From assembly GCA_043228905.1 (NCBI GenBank), contig JBHGNT010000008.1, forward strand, positions 11,780,001 to 11,844,000: a stretch of DNA of 64,000 nt, written 5' to 3'. Positions 22,261-31,988 of the stretch are shown here, piece after piece. The position numbers and the translations under genes were made by a program. The notes under the pieces were generated by a model, which was not told where the DNA came from, ran no database searches, and worked only from the letters and a program-made list of their open reading frames with translations. Each line of letters starts with the position of its first letter. The first letter of the stretch is position 1. Source of the stretch: Azolla caroliniana. Taxonomy: Eukaryota > Polypodiophyta.

Positions 22261-22591
22261 TGTCGTAGTGTATTCCACACACATAATATATCCGATTTTA
22301 GATACATCAATTTCTTTTGGAGGAAGTATTTTGCAGGTACGGGTGCATAGGGCAAGTGATTGCGGACCGGGGAGAACTCGACTCGGACAAAGCTAGGGGA
22401 TTCTTCGCCAAACACGGAGTTTGGTTATCACTGACAACGGCATACAATCCGGAGGCCAACGGGAAAATTGAACGAGGACAACTCATAGTCGACATTAGGG
22501 GAGAATCAGAGGAAGGTTTGGGTGAAGAGGGATATGGGGAATCGAGAACTTCGGCACATACCGGAGGATGTGCGGGTTCAGAGGGGGCAAG
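22261..22591 (+). repeat. Duplicated patch: LTR start, integrase piece and tail (gypsy-G2)
   Basis: 22261-22307 equals the first 47 bp of the LTR. 22308 to about 22473 repeats the integrase segment starting near 21330. About 22473-22591 repeats the element tail from about 22143, ending in the polypurine tract again. Junctions fall at short shared words (for example ACA). In this copy the integrase motif reads N-G-K-I-E-R-G. Confidence 0.85.
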
Positions 22592-23296
22592 TGTCGTAGT
22601 GTATTCCACACACATAATATATCCGATTTTAGATACATATAGATAAATAAATAATATATCAAAATATTTATCACGTGTATAAGGCAAGATTTGAACCCTA
22701 TACCTCCACGTAACCAAACCTTAACTTTACCATTATGCTACCTTATCTTTAGTGTTCTACAAATAGATTTAATAACTATAACTGCTTTATTTGCGCCTAC
22801 CTTTATTAAAAGGTAAATCATGCATTTTTAGAGTGCGTGAATATTTTATAGAAAAACGCAAGCAACTAAAAAGTGACTCATGCACATCTAGCGTGCATGA
22901 GCACTATATTTAGCAAATAAAAGCAAGGATTAGAAAAGCATCACATGCACATTTAGTGTGCATGAACATATTAGAAAAAAGCATGTAGCTATGCTTAGTC
23001 TCTCCAATCACTATATAAGGATGGGGAGCACATTGTAGTTTTTGTTGATTTTTTTTTCTATAATGATCAATCAATCTAAAATATTCGTGGGATTCACGAA
23101 TTTGCTAAAATAATTCTCTCTTACTACCTAAATATTGACTAAATATACTAAACTCGTGGGATTCACAAGATTCTTATCTTATAACTCTTTATACCTATTC
23201 TTTACTAGCCTTATTTGTATTTTTCTTCCTCCTAGTCCAAAACCTCGGCGGTTCCCACCCGATTCACGCAACGATCCGGAGCCGAAAGGCACGACA
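22592..23296 (+). repeat. Gypsy-G2 3' LTR (705 bp)
   Basis: TGTCGTAGTG...CACGACA. It lacks the ~17-bp CACTACGTGAAAACC-type stretch near the start that the 5' LTR has, and carries scattered substitutions. LTR divergence therefore points to an older insertion than A2 or H. Confidence 0.9.
22682..22744 (-). other. tRNA-like sequence in the G2 3' LTR (antisense)
   Basis: Same block as 16058-16120. A-box TAGCATAATGG and B-box GGTTCAAATCT are unchanged. Confidence 0.6.
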
Positions 23297-23864
23297 ACGG
23301 AACCGAGAAAACAGGGGGAGACAAGAAGAAAAAGAAAGACGAGCCAACTAAAGAACTTAGCACATCCGATAAAGTCAAAACAAGCGATGATGGTAGTGGA
23401 GTCAAGAAGGACAAAGCTGACCGGAACAAGAAGGCCAGGACCTGGACGTGGCCCGATGTGGTAAAGGGCCTGAAGATTGAGGACAAATTGGAGACAACCA
23501 ATTCGGAGAAGAACAAGAACGAATCGGAGTCACCGGATTCGGAAGCGAGGCTTGATTCGAAGGAGCCAGATCGACTGAAGGACAAACGGAAAAGGAGGCA
23601 GTGGAAGTCAACACCAACACGGAGGAACCGATGGGTTGGGATGCGCCGAGGTCACAACAACAAAGGAGCTAAGATGGGCCTTCTGAGTAGACAAGCCGAT
23701 TGAGAAGGCTGAGATGCGCGGAACTGGATGCGTCGCGGGAAGACGAACCGGACCGGACAAAGAGCGTGAACCTGGTGGAGGGCGTCAGGGAGAACAGGAG
23801 GAGAGGACCAGTTGCCACAAACACTGACACTACAATCCGACCTCAAGTTGAGCTTGAGGGGGAG
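23297..23864 (+). pseudogene. Copia-B C-terminal tail and polypurine tract
   Basis: This continues copia B after the G2 insertion. The tail is Lys/Glu-rich (K-G-L-K-I-E-D-K-L-E-T-T-N-S), matching the copia D tail at 40030-40075 (K-G-L-K-T-E-D-E-L-E-T-T-N-S). Such a charged extension after RNase H is unusual for Ty1/copia Pol and seems to be a trait of the B/D family. It is split by stops and frameshifts. GAGGGGGAG at 23856-23864 is the polypurine tract. Confidence 0.75.
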
Positions 23865-24099
23865 TGTTTAACGGACAAGCTCAACCGGATCCAGATCGGT
23901 TGAACGAGCTTGAGCCGGATCAGTATCCGAAACCAAGAGCCGGATCAGAGAGACGGTAGGCCATTAGAGGTCTACAATCTTAGCCTAGTACGTACGCTCT
24001 CTGTTAGTGTGATTCAAGCTTCTATCAAACCTTGTCTCTCTTTTCTATTGCTATTCGGATAAACCGGTTTGTCAAAGCTTTTGCATATTAAGTTTAACA
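23865..24099 (+). repeat. Copia-B 3' LTR (235 bp)
   Basis: TGTTTAACGG...GTTTAACA, directly after the polypurine tract. It shares sequence with the C and D LTRs but is shorter. The right flank (24100) is copia K on the minus strand, so B inserted into K. Confidence 0.8.
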
Positions 24100-24583
24100 C
24101 TTACTTGCTACCATCTCTCAATCAGTCCGGATCCAGATCGATACAACTATTCCGGATACGTCCGTTCCTATAATATTTCTAATTAATAATTAATCTAATT
24201 ATAATATCTGACTCGTCCCTTTCCACATTTATCCTTCGGATCATACTCCGGCCAAAACAAACGACATATCGTCTTACTCAGACCTCTTTCATTCGAGGGT
24301 TATAACACTTATAACTCTTCTGCTCATCCGAGTAGCTAACCAAGATCCATTTTTCGGCTTTTGCATCTAACTTCCTCCATTTTTCGTTCGCCATATGCAC
24401 ATATGCAATGCTCCTAAATACCTTCAAGTGTGCCAAATTCGGCTTCTAGTACAACCCATGTGGCAACACTCCTCGATTTGCAAAAGTTCGATTATGCAGG
24501 TATACCACCGTCCTAATGGCTTCAGCCCAGTAGAATTTCAGCATATGCTTCTCCTCAAGCTTTTCCCTGACCGCTTCTTCCAT
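24100..24583 (-). pseudogene. Copia-K integrase C-terminal part
   Basis: Continues past the amplified unit: M-L-R-x-S-I-C-x-A type sequence, then F-G-x-x-A-Y-V-H-M and K-L-D-A-K-A-E-K relics, like copia D at 37500-37700. Near 24270-24310 it reads K-S-Y-K-C-Y-N-P. Stops are frequent. The ~170 bases nearest 24100 are AT-rich and only weakly recognisable. Confidence 0.65.
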
Positions 24584-27500
24584 CTTCCGATTCTTCCTCT
24601 CGGCCACGCCATTATGCTGCAGCGTGTATCTACAAGAGAATTCACGTCGAATTCCTTCCTTTTGCAGATAGCTAGAGACCTAGTCGAAAAAGTACTCTTT
24701 CTTGCCAACGAACTGTAGGCACTTGACCTTTCGGTCTGTCTCCCATTCGGCAAGGATTTTCACCTTCAAGAAGTAGGAGAATACTTCGCTTTGCTTCTCG
24801 ATCAAGCACACCCAAGTGTGCCGCGTGTAGTCATCAATGAAGGTTACAAAATAACGACTTCCACCGACACTCACTTTCTGTGTCGGTCTCCATACATCTA
24901 ATTGGATTAAATCAAGCTTGTGTAGGCTCCAATTTCTTTCATTTGGGAATGGAAGTCGGTGATGCTTCCCTAACTAGCAGGCTTCAAAGACTTGGCCCTT
25001 TTGGCCACTGAATTTCGTCAGGCCGAAAACGATGTTTTTCATCTACATCTCCTGAAGCCGCGGGAAGTTGATGGTTGAACCGCTTGTTCCACAAGTCGAT
25101 GTTCGATTCTACTTTTTGCCCTTTGGTGAACATAGAGGTACCGACGTCGTTCGTTTCGAGGATGAACATCCTCCCTTCTCGGCGCCCTTGCGCGATCATC
25201 TTGCCTTCTTCTATGATATACCACCCAAGATTAGTAAATCGAACTTGCATGCCTTAGTCAACAATTTTTCTAACCGACACCAAGTTCTTGGTGATTGTTG
25301 GCATATGCAAGTTCCGACTCTTCCTCTCAGCCACACTATTCTGTTGCGACGTGTATCTGCAGGAGAATTTGTGTTGAATTCCTTCCTTTTATGGATAGCT
25401 AGAGAACTAGTCGAAAAAGTACTCTTTCCCGCCATCAAACCTTAGGCACTTGACGTTTCAGCCCGTCTCCCGTTCGGCAACGATTTTCACATAAAGAAGT
25501 ACGAGAATACTTCACTTTTCTTCTCGAGCAAGTACACCCAAGTGTGCCGAGTGTATTCATCAATGAAGGTGACAATGTAACGACTTCCACCAATACTCAC
25601 GTTTTGTGTCGGTCCCCATACATTCGAATGGATTAAATCGAGCTTGTTTCGGCTCCGATTTCTTTCATTTGGGAACGGAACTAGGTGATGCTTTCCTAAC
25701 TGACAGGCTTCGCAGACTTGGCCCTTTCGGCCACTGAATTTCAGCAACCCAAAAACGATCTTTTTTGTCTGCATTTCCTAAAGCTGTGGGCAGTTGACAT
25801 GGCTGAACTGCCTATCCCACAAGTCGATGCCCGATTCCACTTTTGCCCATTGGCGAACATAGCGGTACTGACATTGTTCGTTTCGAGGATCAACATCCTC
25901 CCTTCTCGGTGCCCATGTGCCATGATCTTGCCTTCCTCTTCGATGAAGCACCTGAGATCAGTAATTCAAACTTGCTCGACTTGGTCAACAATTCGTCTGA
26001 CAGACACCAAGTTCTTGGTGATTATCGGCACATGCAAGTTCCGATTCTTTCTTTCATCCATGCCATTCTGTTGCGGCGTGTATCTACAGGAGAATTCGAG
26101 TCAAATTCCTTCCTTTTGCGGATAGCTAGAGAATTGGGTGAGAAATTACTCCTTCCCGCCATTGGACCTTAGGTAGTTGACCTTTCTACTTGTCTCCCGA
26201 TTAGCAAGGCTTTTCACCTTCAAGAAGTAGGAGAATACTTCGCTTTCTTCTCAATCAAACACACCCAAGTGTGCCGAGTGTAGTCATCAATGGAGGTTAC
26301 AAAGTAACGACTTCCACCGATACTCATGTTCTACATCGGTCCCCATACATCCGAATGGATTAAATCGAATTTGATTTCTTTCATTTGGGAATAGAATTCA
26401 TTGATGCTTCCCTAACTGGCACGCTTCGTAGACTTGGCCCTCTCGGCCACTAAATTTTGGCAACCCGAAAACGATGTTTTTCGTCTCCACCTCTTGAAGT
26501 CGTGGGAAGTTGACATGGTTGAACCGCTTGTTCCACAAGTCGATGACCGATTCGACTTTTTGCCCTTTGGCCAATATGTGGTGCCGACGTTGTTCATTTC
26601 AAGGATGAACATCCTCCCTTCTCAGCGCACATGTGCGACCATCTTGCCTTCTTCTTCGATGAAGCACCCGAGATGAGTAAATCGAACTTACATGCCTTGG
26701 TCAACAATTTGTCCGACCGACACCAAGTTTTTGGTGATTGTCAAGACATGCAAGTTCCGATTCTTCCTCTCAGCCACGCCATTATATTGTGTCATGTATC
26801 TGCAGGAGAATTCGCGTCGAATTCCTTCCTTTTGCGGATAGCTAGAGAATAGGGTGAAAAAGTACTCATTCCCGCCATCGGACCTTAGGCACTTGACCTT
26901 TCTGCTTGTCTCTCGTTCGGCAAGGCTTTTCACCTTCAAGAAGTAGGAGAATACTTTGCTTTTCTTCTCCATCAAGCACGCCCAAGTGTGCCGAGTGTAG
27001 TCATCAATGAAGGTTACAAAGTAACGACTTCCACCGATACTCATGTTCGTCGGTCCCCATACATCCGAATTGATTCAATCAAGCTTGTTTTGGCCTTGAT
27101 TTCTTTCATTTGGGAATAGAAGTCGGTGATGCTTCCCTAACTAGCGGGCTTCACAGACTTGGTCCTTTCGGCCACTGAATTTCGGCAACCCGAAAACTAT
27201 CTTTTTCCTTTGCATCTCCTGAAGCCACGGGAAGTTGACGTGGTTCAACCGCTTGTTCTAAAAGTTGATGTCCAATTTGACTTTTTTCCCTTTGGCGAAC
27301 ATAGTGGTGCCAACGTTGTTCGTTTCGAGGATGAACATCCTCCCTTCTCGGCGCCCTTGCGCGATCATCTTGCCTTCTTCGTTGATGAAGCACCCAAGAT
27401 AAGTAAATCAAACTCGCATGCCTTGGTCAACAATTTGTCCGACCAACACCAAGTTTTGGGTGATTGTCAGCATATGCAAGTTCTAATTCTTTATCTATGT

Positions 27501-28050
27501 CATTCTACTGCAGTGTGTATCTGTAGGAGAATTCGCGTCAAATTCCTTCCTTTTGCAGATAGCTAGAGAACTAGTCGAAAAAGTACTCTTTCTTGCCATC
27601 AGAGCTTAGGCACTTGACCTTTCGACCTATCTCCCGTTTGGCAATGCTTGTCACCTTCAACAAGTAGGAGAATATTTCGCTTAAATCTTCTCGATCAAGC
27701 ACGCCCACGTGTGCCAAGTATGGTCATCAATGAAGTTTACAAAGTAAAGACTTCCACCGATACTCACATTCTACGTCCGTCCCCAGACATTCGAATGGAT
27801 TAAATCGAGCTTGTTTCGGCTCCGATTTTTTTTATTTGGGGATGGAAGTCGGTGATGCTTCCGTAACTGGTAAGCTTCGAAAACTTGGCCTTTTCAGCCA
27901 CTGAATTTTGTCAAGCTGAAAACAATGTTTTTTGTTTGCATCTCCTGAAGCCGCGGGAAGTTGACGTGGTTGAACCGCTTGTTCCACAAATCGATGTTTG
28001 ATTCGACTTTTTACCCTTTGGCAAACATAGTGTTGCCGACGTCGTTCATT
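24584..28050 (-). repeat. Five-copy tandem array of a ~0.72-kb copia pre-integrase/integrase unit
   Basis: The word TCATCAATGA or its one-base variant occurs at 24831, 25557, 26284, 27001 and 27724, spacings 726, 727, 717 and 723. The upstream marker GGATGAACATCCTCCC recurs near 25160, 25885, 26600 and 27328. Unit boundaries near 25301, 26028, 26744 and 27470 join the integrase motif N-G-V-A-E-R-K-N-R to the pre-integrase motif I-T-K-N-L-V-S-V-G-Q, which normally lies upstream. The fifth copy (27470-28050) is truncated. Units differ by scattered substitutions, stops and small indels, so the array is old. The best open junction is 26688-27044, read minus. Confidence 0.9.
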
Positions 28051-28268
28051 TCGAGGAGGCTCAAAGGGACATCTCTGATGTGTTCGATGGGATGAGTGTT
28101 GTCATCGCCAGTTTTAACAACCCCCGGTTGCTCCGACCTTTCCAGAGTCGAGAACCACTCCTTGTGATTCGTCATGTGCTTTGATGCTCCCGGCTCCACA
28201 TACCACACCTCGTTCGAGCTTGAGTTGTTCACCGCCATTGAGTTTTCTTTGTGGTTCATCACGAACAT
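28011..28268 (-). pseudogene. Copia-K protease region
   Basis: Reads V-W-Y-V-E-P-G-A-S-K-H-M-T-N-H. Copia A2 has D-S-G-A-S in this place, so the catalytic Asp is Glu here and the protease would be inactive. Downstream it joins the pre-integrase region after losing about 100 codons. Confidence 0.65.
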
Positions 28269-29179
28269 TGGGCCTGATCCGTTCCGTTTCCGGCTATTCC
28301 TGTGCCCTCAACATAGTGCGTACTTTAACTCCTATCTGCATCCCCTCGACTCGATATAGCTTTGCCAGAATCTGTTTGCTTTTTCCAACACTCGCTCTGT
28401 CTATGCCCCTTTCGGCCACAATACCAATAGTCCACCATGGCCTTTCCTTGCCGACCTCCAGCACTGCCTTGACTCGCCCCTATTCGTGGAAGGTTCGGAA
28501 CTGTTGTCGGCATTTCAATTATGCCTTGAGTTCTTCTCCATTAGCCGCTTCCATTACGCGCTCACCTGCCTCGTCCACCACGACCACGTGGATGATCCGC
28601 CTTTGTATACAACATCTTATTGTCGATGTGCGTACTCGTCGACGCACCCTAGTGGTTTTCTTCTACGAGCAACATCGATTGTAACTCAAAAAATGAAGGC
28701 GTATTCTTCCTCATGTAGACCGTCGTTCGAAATGCTCCGAACTTCGATGCCAACCCTCAAAGGAAAACCTACACCATTTTTTCTTGCTCAACGTTCAAAT
28801 TGACGGAAACGAGGGAGTTGCAAATCTCCTTGATCTTGGAGGTGTAGTCAGCCACCAACATGTCTCTTTATCAGACGTTGCTCAGATCCTGTCTAAGCTG
28901 AAGCTTTCTAGTTGTGGTGCCCACGGCGAAAATGTTCTTCAGATTTACCCAAGCATCCTTCGGTGTCTTGGCATCCCGAATGTAGCTCAAAAGTTGATCG
29001 CTCACACAAGATGCAAAGCAATAGAGAACTCTACTTGCCTCCTGTTCCCAAGCCAGGAAATCTCTATGTTGACTCGAATGTTGCATCATTAGCTCCTTCG
29101 ACATAACTCCAGTTACCGTGCTCAAGGAAGTACTAGTGCATCTTGTATGACCAAGATGCATAGTTACTAATCTCGAGCT
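28269..29179 (-). pseudogene. Copia-K gag (5' end cut by copia D)
   Basis: From 29179 the frame reads K-L-E-I-S-N-Y-A-S-W-S-Y-K-M-H, then W-E-Q-E-A-S-R-V-L-Y-C-F and L-R-Q-D-L-S-N-V, matching copia D gag from about residue 13 on. The zinc knuckle near 28440 reads Y-W-Y-C-G-R-K-G-H-R-Q-S-E-C, with the first Cys replaced by Tyr. Frameshifts occur between 28513 and 28871. The first ~12 codons are missing because the D LTR begins at 29180. Confidence 0.75.
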
Positions 29180-29598
29180 TGTTGAGAGACAAGCTCAACA
29201 TTGGGTGTGTAAACAGGTGCATAACCCAGTGTGTAGACTGGGCACGTAAAACTATACGCACAATATGGTCGTAGCGGTGTGTAAACCGAGAGGCCATTAG
29301 AATGTTATTCCTCGGAAGAAATAATTTTCGGAGTAAGTGTAGGATGCTCATTTATGAGCGGTCAAGTACTGTAAGTACTTGTTGGCCCAATAGTCAGGGT
29401 TTGTATAAAAGGTGCTCACTGAGCACGAAGTATGTACAGAGAACATACAAAGAATTATTTTTTAATATAGTTTCGTTCTCTCTCTCTCTCTCTCTCTCCT
29501 TCTCTGTGATTTATGCGTTTTACCAAACTGTCGTACTTCCGAACCGTGTACTCTGTCTGTGTCTTTCGCATACGCTTCCAGACACGTATTCTTTTACA
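29180..29598 (+). repeat. Copia-D 5' LTR (419 bp)
   Basis: TGTTGAGAGACAAGCTCAACA...CTTTTACA. It has TATA box TTGTATAAAAGG (about 29401-29412) and a CT microsatellite (29470-29500). It is related to the C and B LTRs. It interrupts copia K gag. Confidence 0.85.
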
Positions 29599-29611
29599 TG
29601 GTATCAGAGTG
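29599..29611 (+). other. Copia-D primer-binding site (tRNA-iMet)
   Basis: TGGTATCAGAGTG directly follows the LTR; the first 11 bases match the plant initiator-Met complement. Confidence 0.9.
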
Positions 29612-29700
29612 CGAGGGTTCAGACTCCTCTACAACTGATAAAAAAGCTTGTGATAAAGACAGAGTTAAGTTATTGTTTTCGGAAAGGATAAGACATCAAT

Positions 29701-31236
29701 ATGGATAGAGGAATAGGAAGCTCGCTATCGACTGAGAAGCTCGATAGGAGCAACTATGCATCTTGGTCGTACAAGATGCACCAGTACCTGCTTGTTCATG
29801 GTTACTGGAGTTATGCCGAAGGAGCTAATGATACAACACCCGAATTGACACACAGAGATTTTTCGGCTTGGGAACAAGTGGCAAGCAGAGTTCTTTACTG
29901 CTTCGTGTCCTGTGTGACCGACCAGCTCTTGAGCTACATTCGAGATGCTAAGATGCCGAAGAACGCGTGGGCGAATCTCAAGGGAATATTCGCCACTAGC
30001 ACAATGACCAGGAAGCTGCAACTCAGGCAAGACCTCAGCAATGTCCAACAGAAAGATCTGTATGTGGCTGATTACATGGCCCAAATCAAGGAGATCTGCG
30101 ACTCTCTCGACTCCGTCAACGTGAACACGAGGAGGACAAAATCATGCAAGTTTATCTAGGAGGTTTAGCGTCAAAGTTCGGAGCATTCCGAACGGCAGTC
30201 TGCACAAGGGAGAACACGCCTTCGTTCTTCAAGCTTTAGTTGATGTTTCTCGTGGAGGAAAATCACACGGGTGTGTCGACGAGTACGCACGTTGATGGCA
30301 GGATGTTGTACATGGAGGAAGATAGGCCCCGTGGTCGTGGTAGACGAGGAGGATCGGTGCACAATGGAGGTGGACGAAAAGAGCAGAATGTGCGGCATAA
30401 TCGAAATGTCGGAAGCAGGGGGAGTCATAGCGGTGCTGGAACCCGGCAAGAGAAGGCCGCGACAGATTGTTGGTACTGTTGCAAGAAAGGCCATAGAGAG
30501 AGCGAGTAGTGGAAAAAAAGAGTGGATTCAAACAAAGTCGGATCAAGCGAAAGAGACGCAGGAAGACGTCAGAAATCGCACTACGCTGAGGGCTCCAAAC
30601 GAGCCGGAAATGGATCGGGCCCAACCTTCGTAATGAAGCACAAGGCCAATTTGATGGTCGTGAACACCTCGAAACCAAGCGAGGTGCTATGTTGCTTCCG
30701 GAGCAACAAATCATATGACAAGTCATGAGGAATGGATCTCACACTTGGAAAAACCGGAAAAGCAAGGAGTGGTCGAAACTGGAGACGACACTCTACATAC
30801 CATGTCGGTGAATTTCCCCTCAGCCACGTTGGGCAGAAAGGGAAACTCATGAACGTGTTGCACATCCCTACAATAACCAAGAACCTGGAGTCGATCGGTC
30901 AAATCGTCGACCTGGGGATGCAAGTTCGATTCACGTACCTGAGGTGCTACATCAAAGAGGAAGGCCAAGTTATCGCGCAAGGGTGTCGTGAAGGGAGGAT
31001 GTTTATCCTCAACACCAATCAAGCCGGAACCATGTTGTTCGCAAAAGGACAGAAGGTCGAGTTGGACATCGACCTGTGACACAAGTGGTTCGGCCATGTT
31101 AACTTCCCACGGCTTCGTGAAATGGAAATGAAGAACATTGTTTTCAGTTTTCAAAATTTCATTGCTGGGATGGCCAAGTCTGCGAAGCCTACCAACTCGG
31201 GAAGCAGCACCGACTTCCATTCCCCAATGAGCATAA
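29701..31236 (+). pseudogene. Copia-D gag, protease and pre-integrase
   Basis: ATG at 29701 (M-D-R-G-I-G-S-S-L-S) opens a 152-codon run of UBN2-like gag (N-Y-A-S-W-S-Y-K-M-H, L-R-Q-D-L-S-N-V). A frameshift near 30125 moves it to the frame with Q-V-Y-L-G-G-L-A. The zinc knuckle at about 30466-30510 reads C-W-Y-C-C-K-K-G-H-R-E-S-E then a stop in place of the final Cys. The protease is degenerate (near 30690). The pre-integrase is seen as L-S-H-V-G-Q-K-G-K-L-M-N-V and I-T-K-N-L-E-S-I-G-Q. A stop is at 31077. A2 inserted at 31237. Confidence 0.8.
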
Positions 31237-31958
31237 TGTTGGGATTTTCGGTCCCTCCGGATGGGATGTCCGGAGATGAATGACGGCAAGCCCGGTTACG
31301 GTTACGGAACCGGATGAAGATACAGGTCCGGTGAGCGCACTCTCCGGATGATGAAGAGTACCCGGATACGGATCCGGATGATGAAGTACCCGGATACGGA
31401 TCCGGATGATGAAGTACCCGGATACGGATCCGGATGATGAAGACCCCGGCTACGGAGCCGGATGACGAAGACCCGGCTCCGAGCCGGATGATGAATGTAC
31501 CCGGAGAGAGATCCGGATGCGGGGACATATTTATAAATATGTTTGCCAAGAGCCCTTGAGGCTATATGTGTAAATAGTCCGAAAGTCATATGTGTATAAA
31601 TATGACTTAGGGCAAACAGTTTAGTGTGGTTGCTCATTTTTCATGAGAAGTGAGAGCAGCCGAGAGAGAGAGAGAGAGACAGAAACGAAGAGGTCGACGC
31701 CTCTGTGTAATACCGCCGCCTGTGGCGAGGACAGCGAGCTCAAGATCGTCGCCTTGCAGCTCGCCATTGTATATTCCAGTGTATAGTGATAGTTGGAGTC
31801 GTGCACTCCCGTGGTTTTTCCCGTTTAGGGTTTTCCACGTTATACCCTGTGTAGTCGTCTCTCTGTGTTTTTTTTCTTTCCCATTTTCTGTTGTATTGAT
31901 CCGCGTTGTCTCGGTTGTGGCCGAGAGGCGAAAGATTGGATAGCGTCAAATCTCTACA
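31237..31958 (+). repeat. Copia-A2 5' LTR (722 bp)
   Basis: TGTTGGGATTTTCGG...TCTCTACA. It has a short tandem repeat of ~28 bp (GGATGATGAAGTACCCGGAT type, about 31365-31445), TATA-like TATAAATAT at 31532-31540 and 31595-31604, and a GA tract (31661-31680). It equals 36076-36797 as far as read. Confidence 0.93.
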
Positions 31959-31961
31959 AAC

Positions 31962-31973
31962 TGGTATCAGAGC
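31962..31973 (+). other. Copia-A2 primer-binding site (tRNA-iMet)
   Basis: TGGTATCAGAGC is the exact plant initiator-Met-type PBS, three bases after the LTR end and 16 bases before the gag-pol ATG. Confidence 0.93.
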
Positions 31974-31988
31974 ACGGTAACACAGAAA

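Larger units (their letters stand above)
15950..23296 (+). mobile_element. Gypsy-G2, rearranged Ty3/gypsy element inside copia B
   Basis: It is bounded by LTRs starting TGTCGTAGTG and ending CACGACA, with ACGG repeated at both flanks. Internal order is PBS, gag, protease, RT, RNase H, integrase, polypurine tract. It has three structural anomalies: frameshifts and stops in gag and RT, an inverted duplication replacing part of RT/RNase H, and a duplicated LTR-integrase-tail patch before the 3' LTR. G3 is a close relative and serves as reference. Confidence 0.9.
24100..29179 (-). mobile_element. Copia-K, oldest layer, with internal tandem amplification
   Basis: On the minus strand from 29179 down, gag, zinc knuckle, protease, pre-integrase and integrase can be read, with the pre-integrase/integrase part present about five times in tandem. 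The left end at 24100 meets the copia B LTR and the right end at 29179 meets the copia D LTR. K's 5' end should therefore lie beyond the D stack (right of the window) and its RT beyond the B stack (left). Confidence 0.8.

Noticed and set aside
24584-28050. A CRISPR-like or protein-repeat array
   Set aside because: The repeats are ~720 bp retroelement coding segments in a plant genome with no spacers; they are tandem duplications.
29470-29500. CT microsatellite as a separate regulatory feature
   Set aside because: A simple repeat within the copia D LTR, similar to GA/CT tracts in the other LTRs; mentioned there only.
31151-31549. Ile/Ser/Gly-rich open frame on the minus strand, repeated identically near 35906-36388
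   Set aside because: It is the antisense reading of the repeat-rich U3 in the A2 LTRs, duplicated because the LTRs are duplicated.
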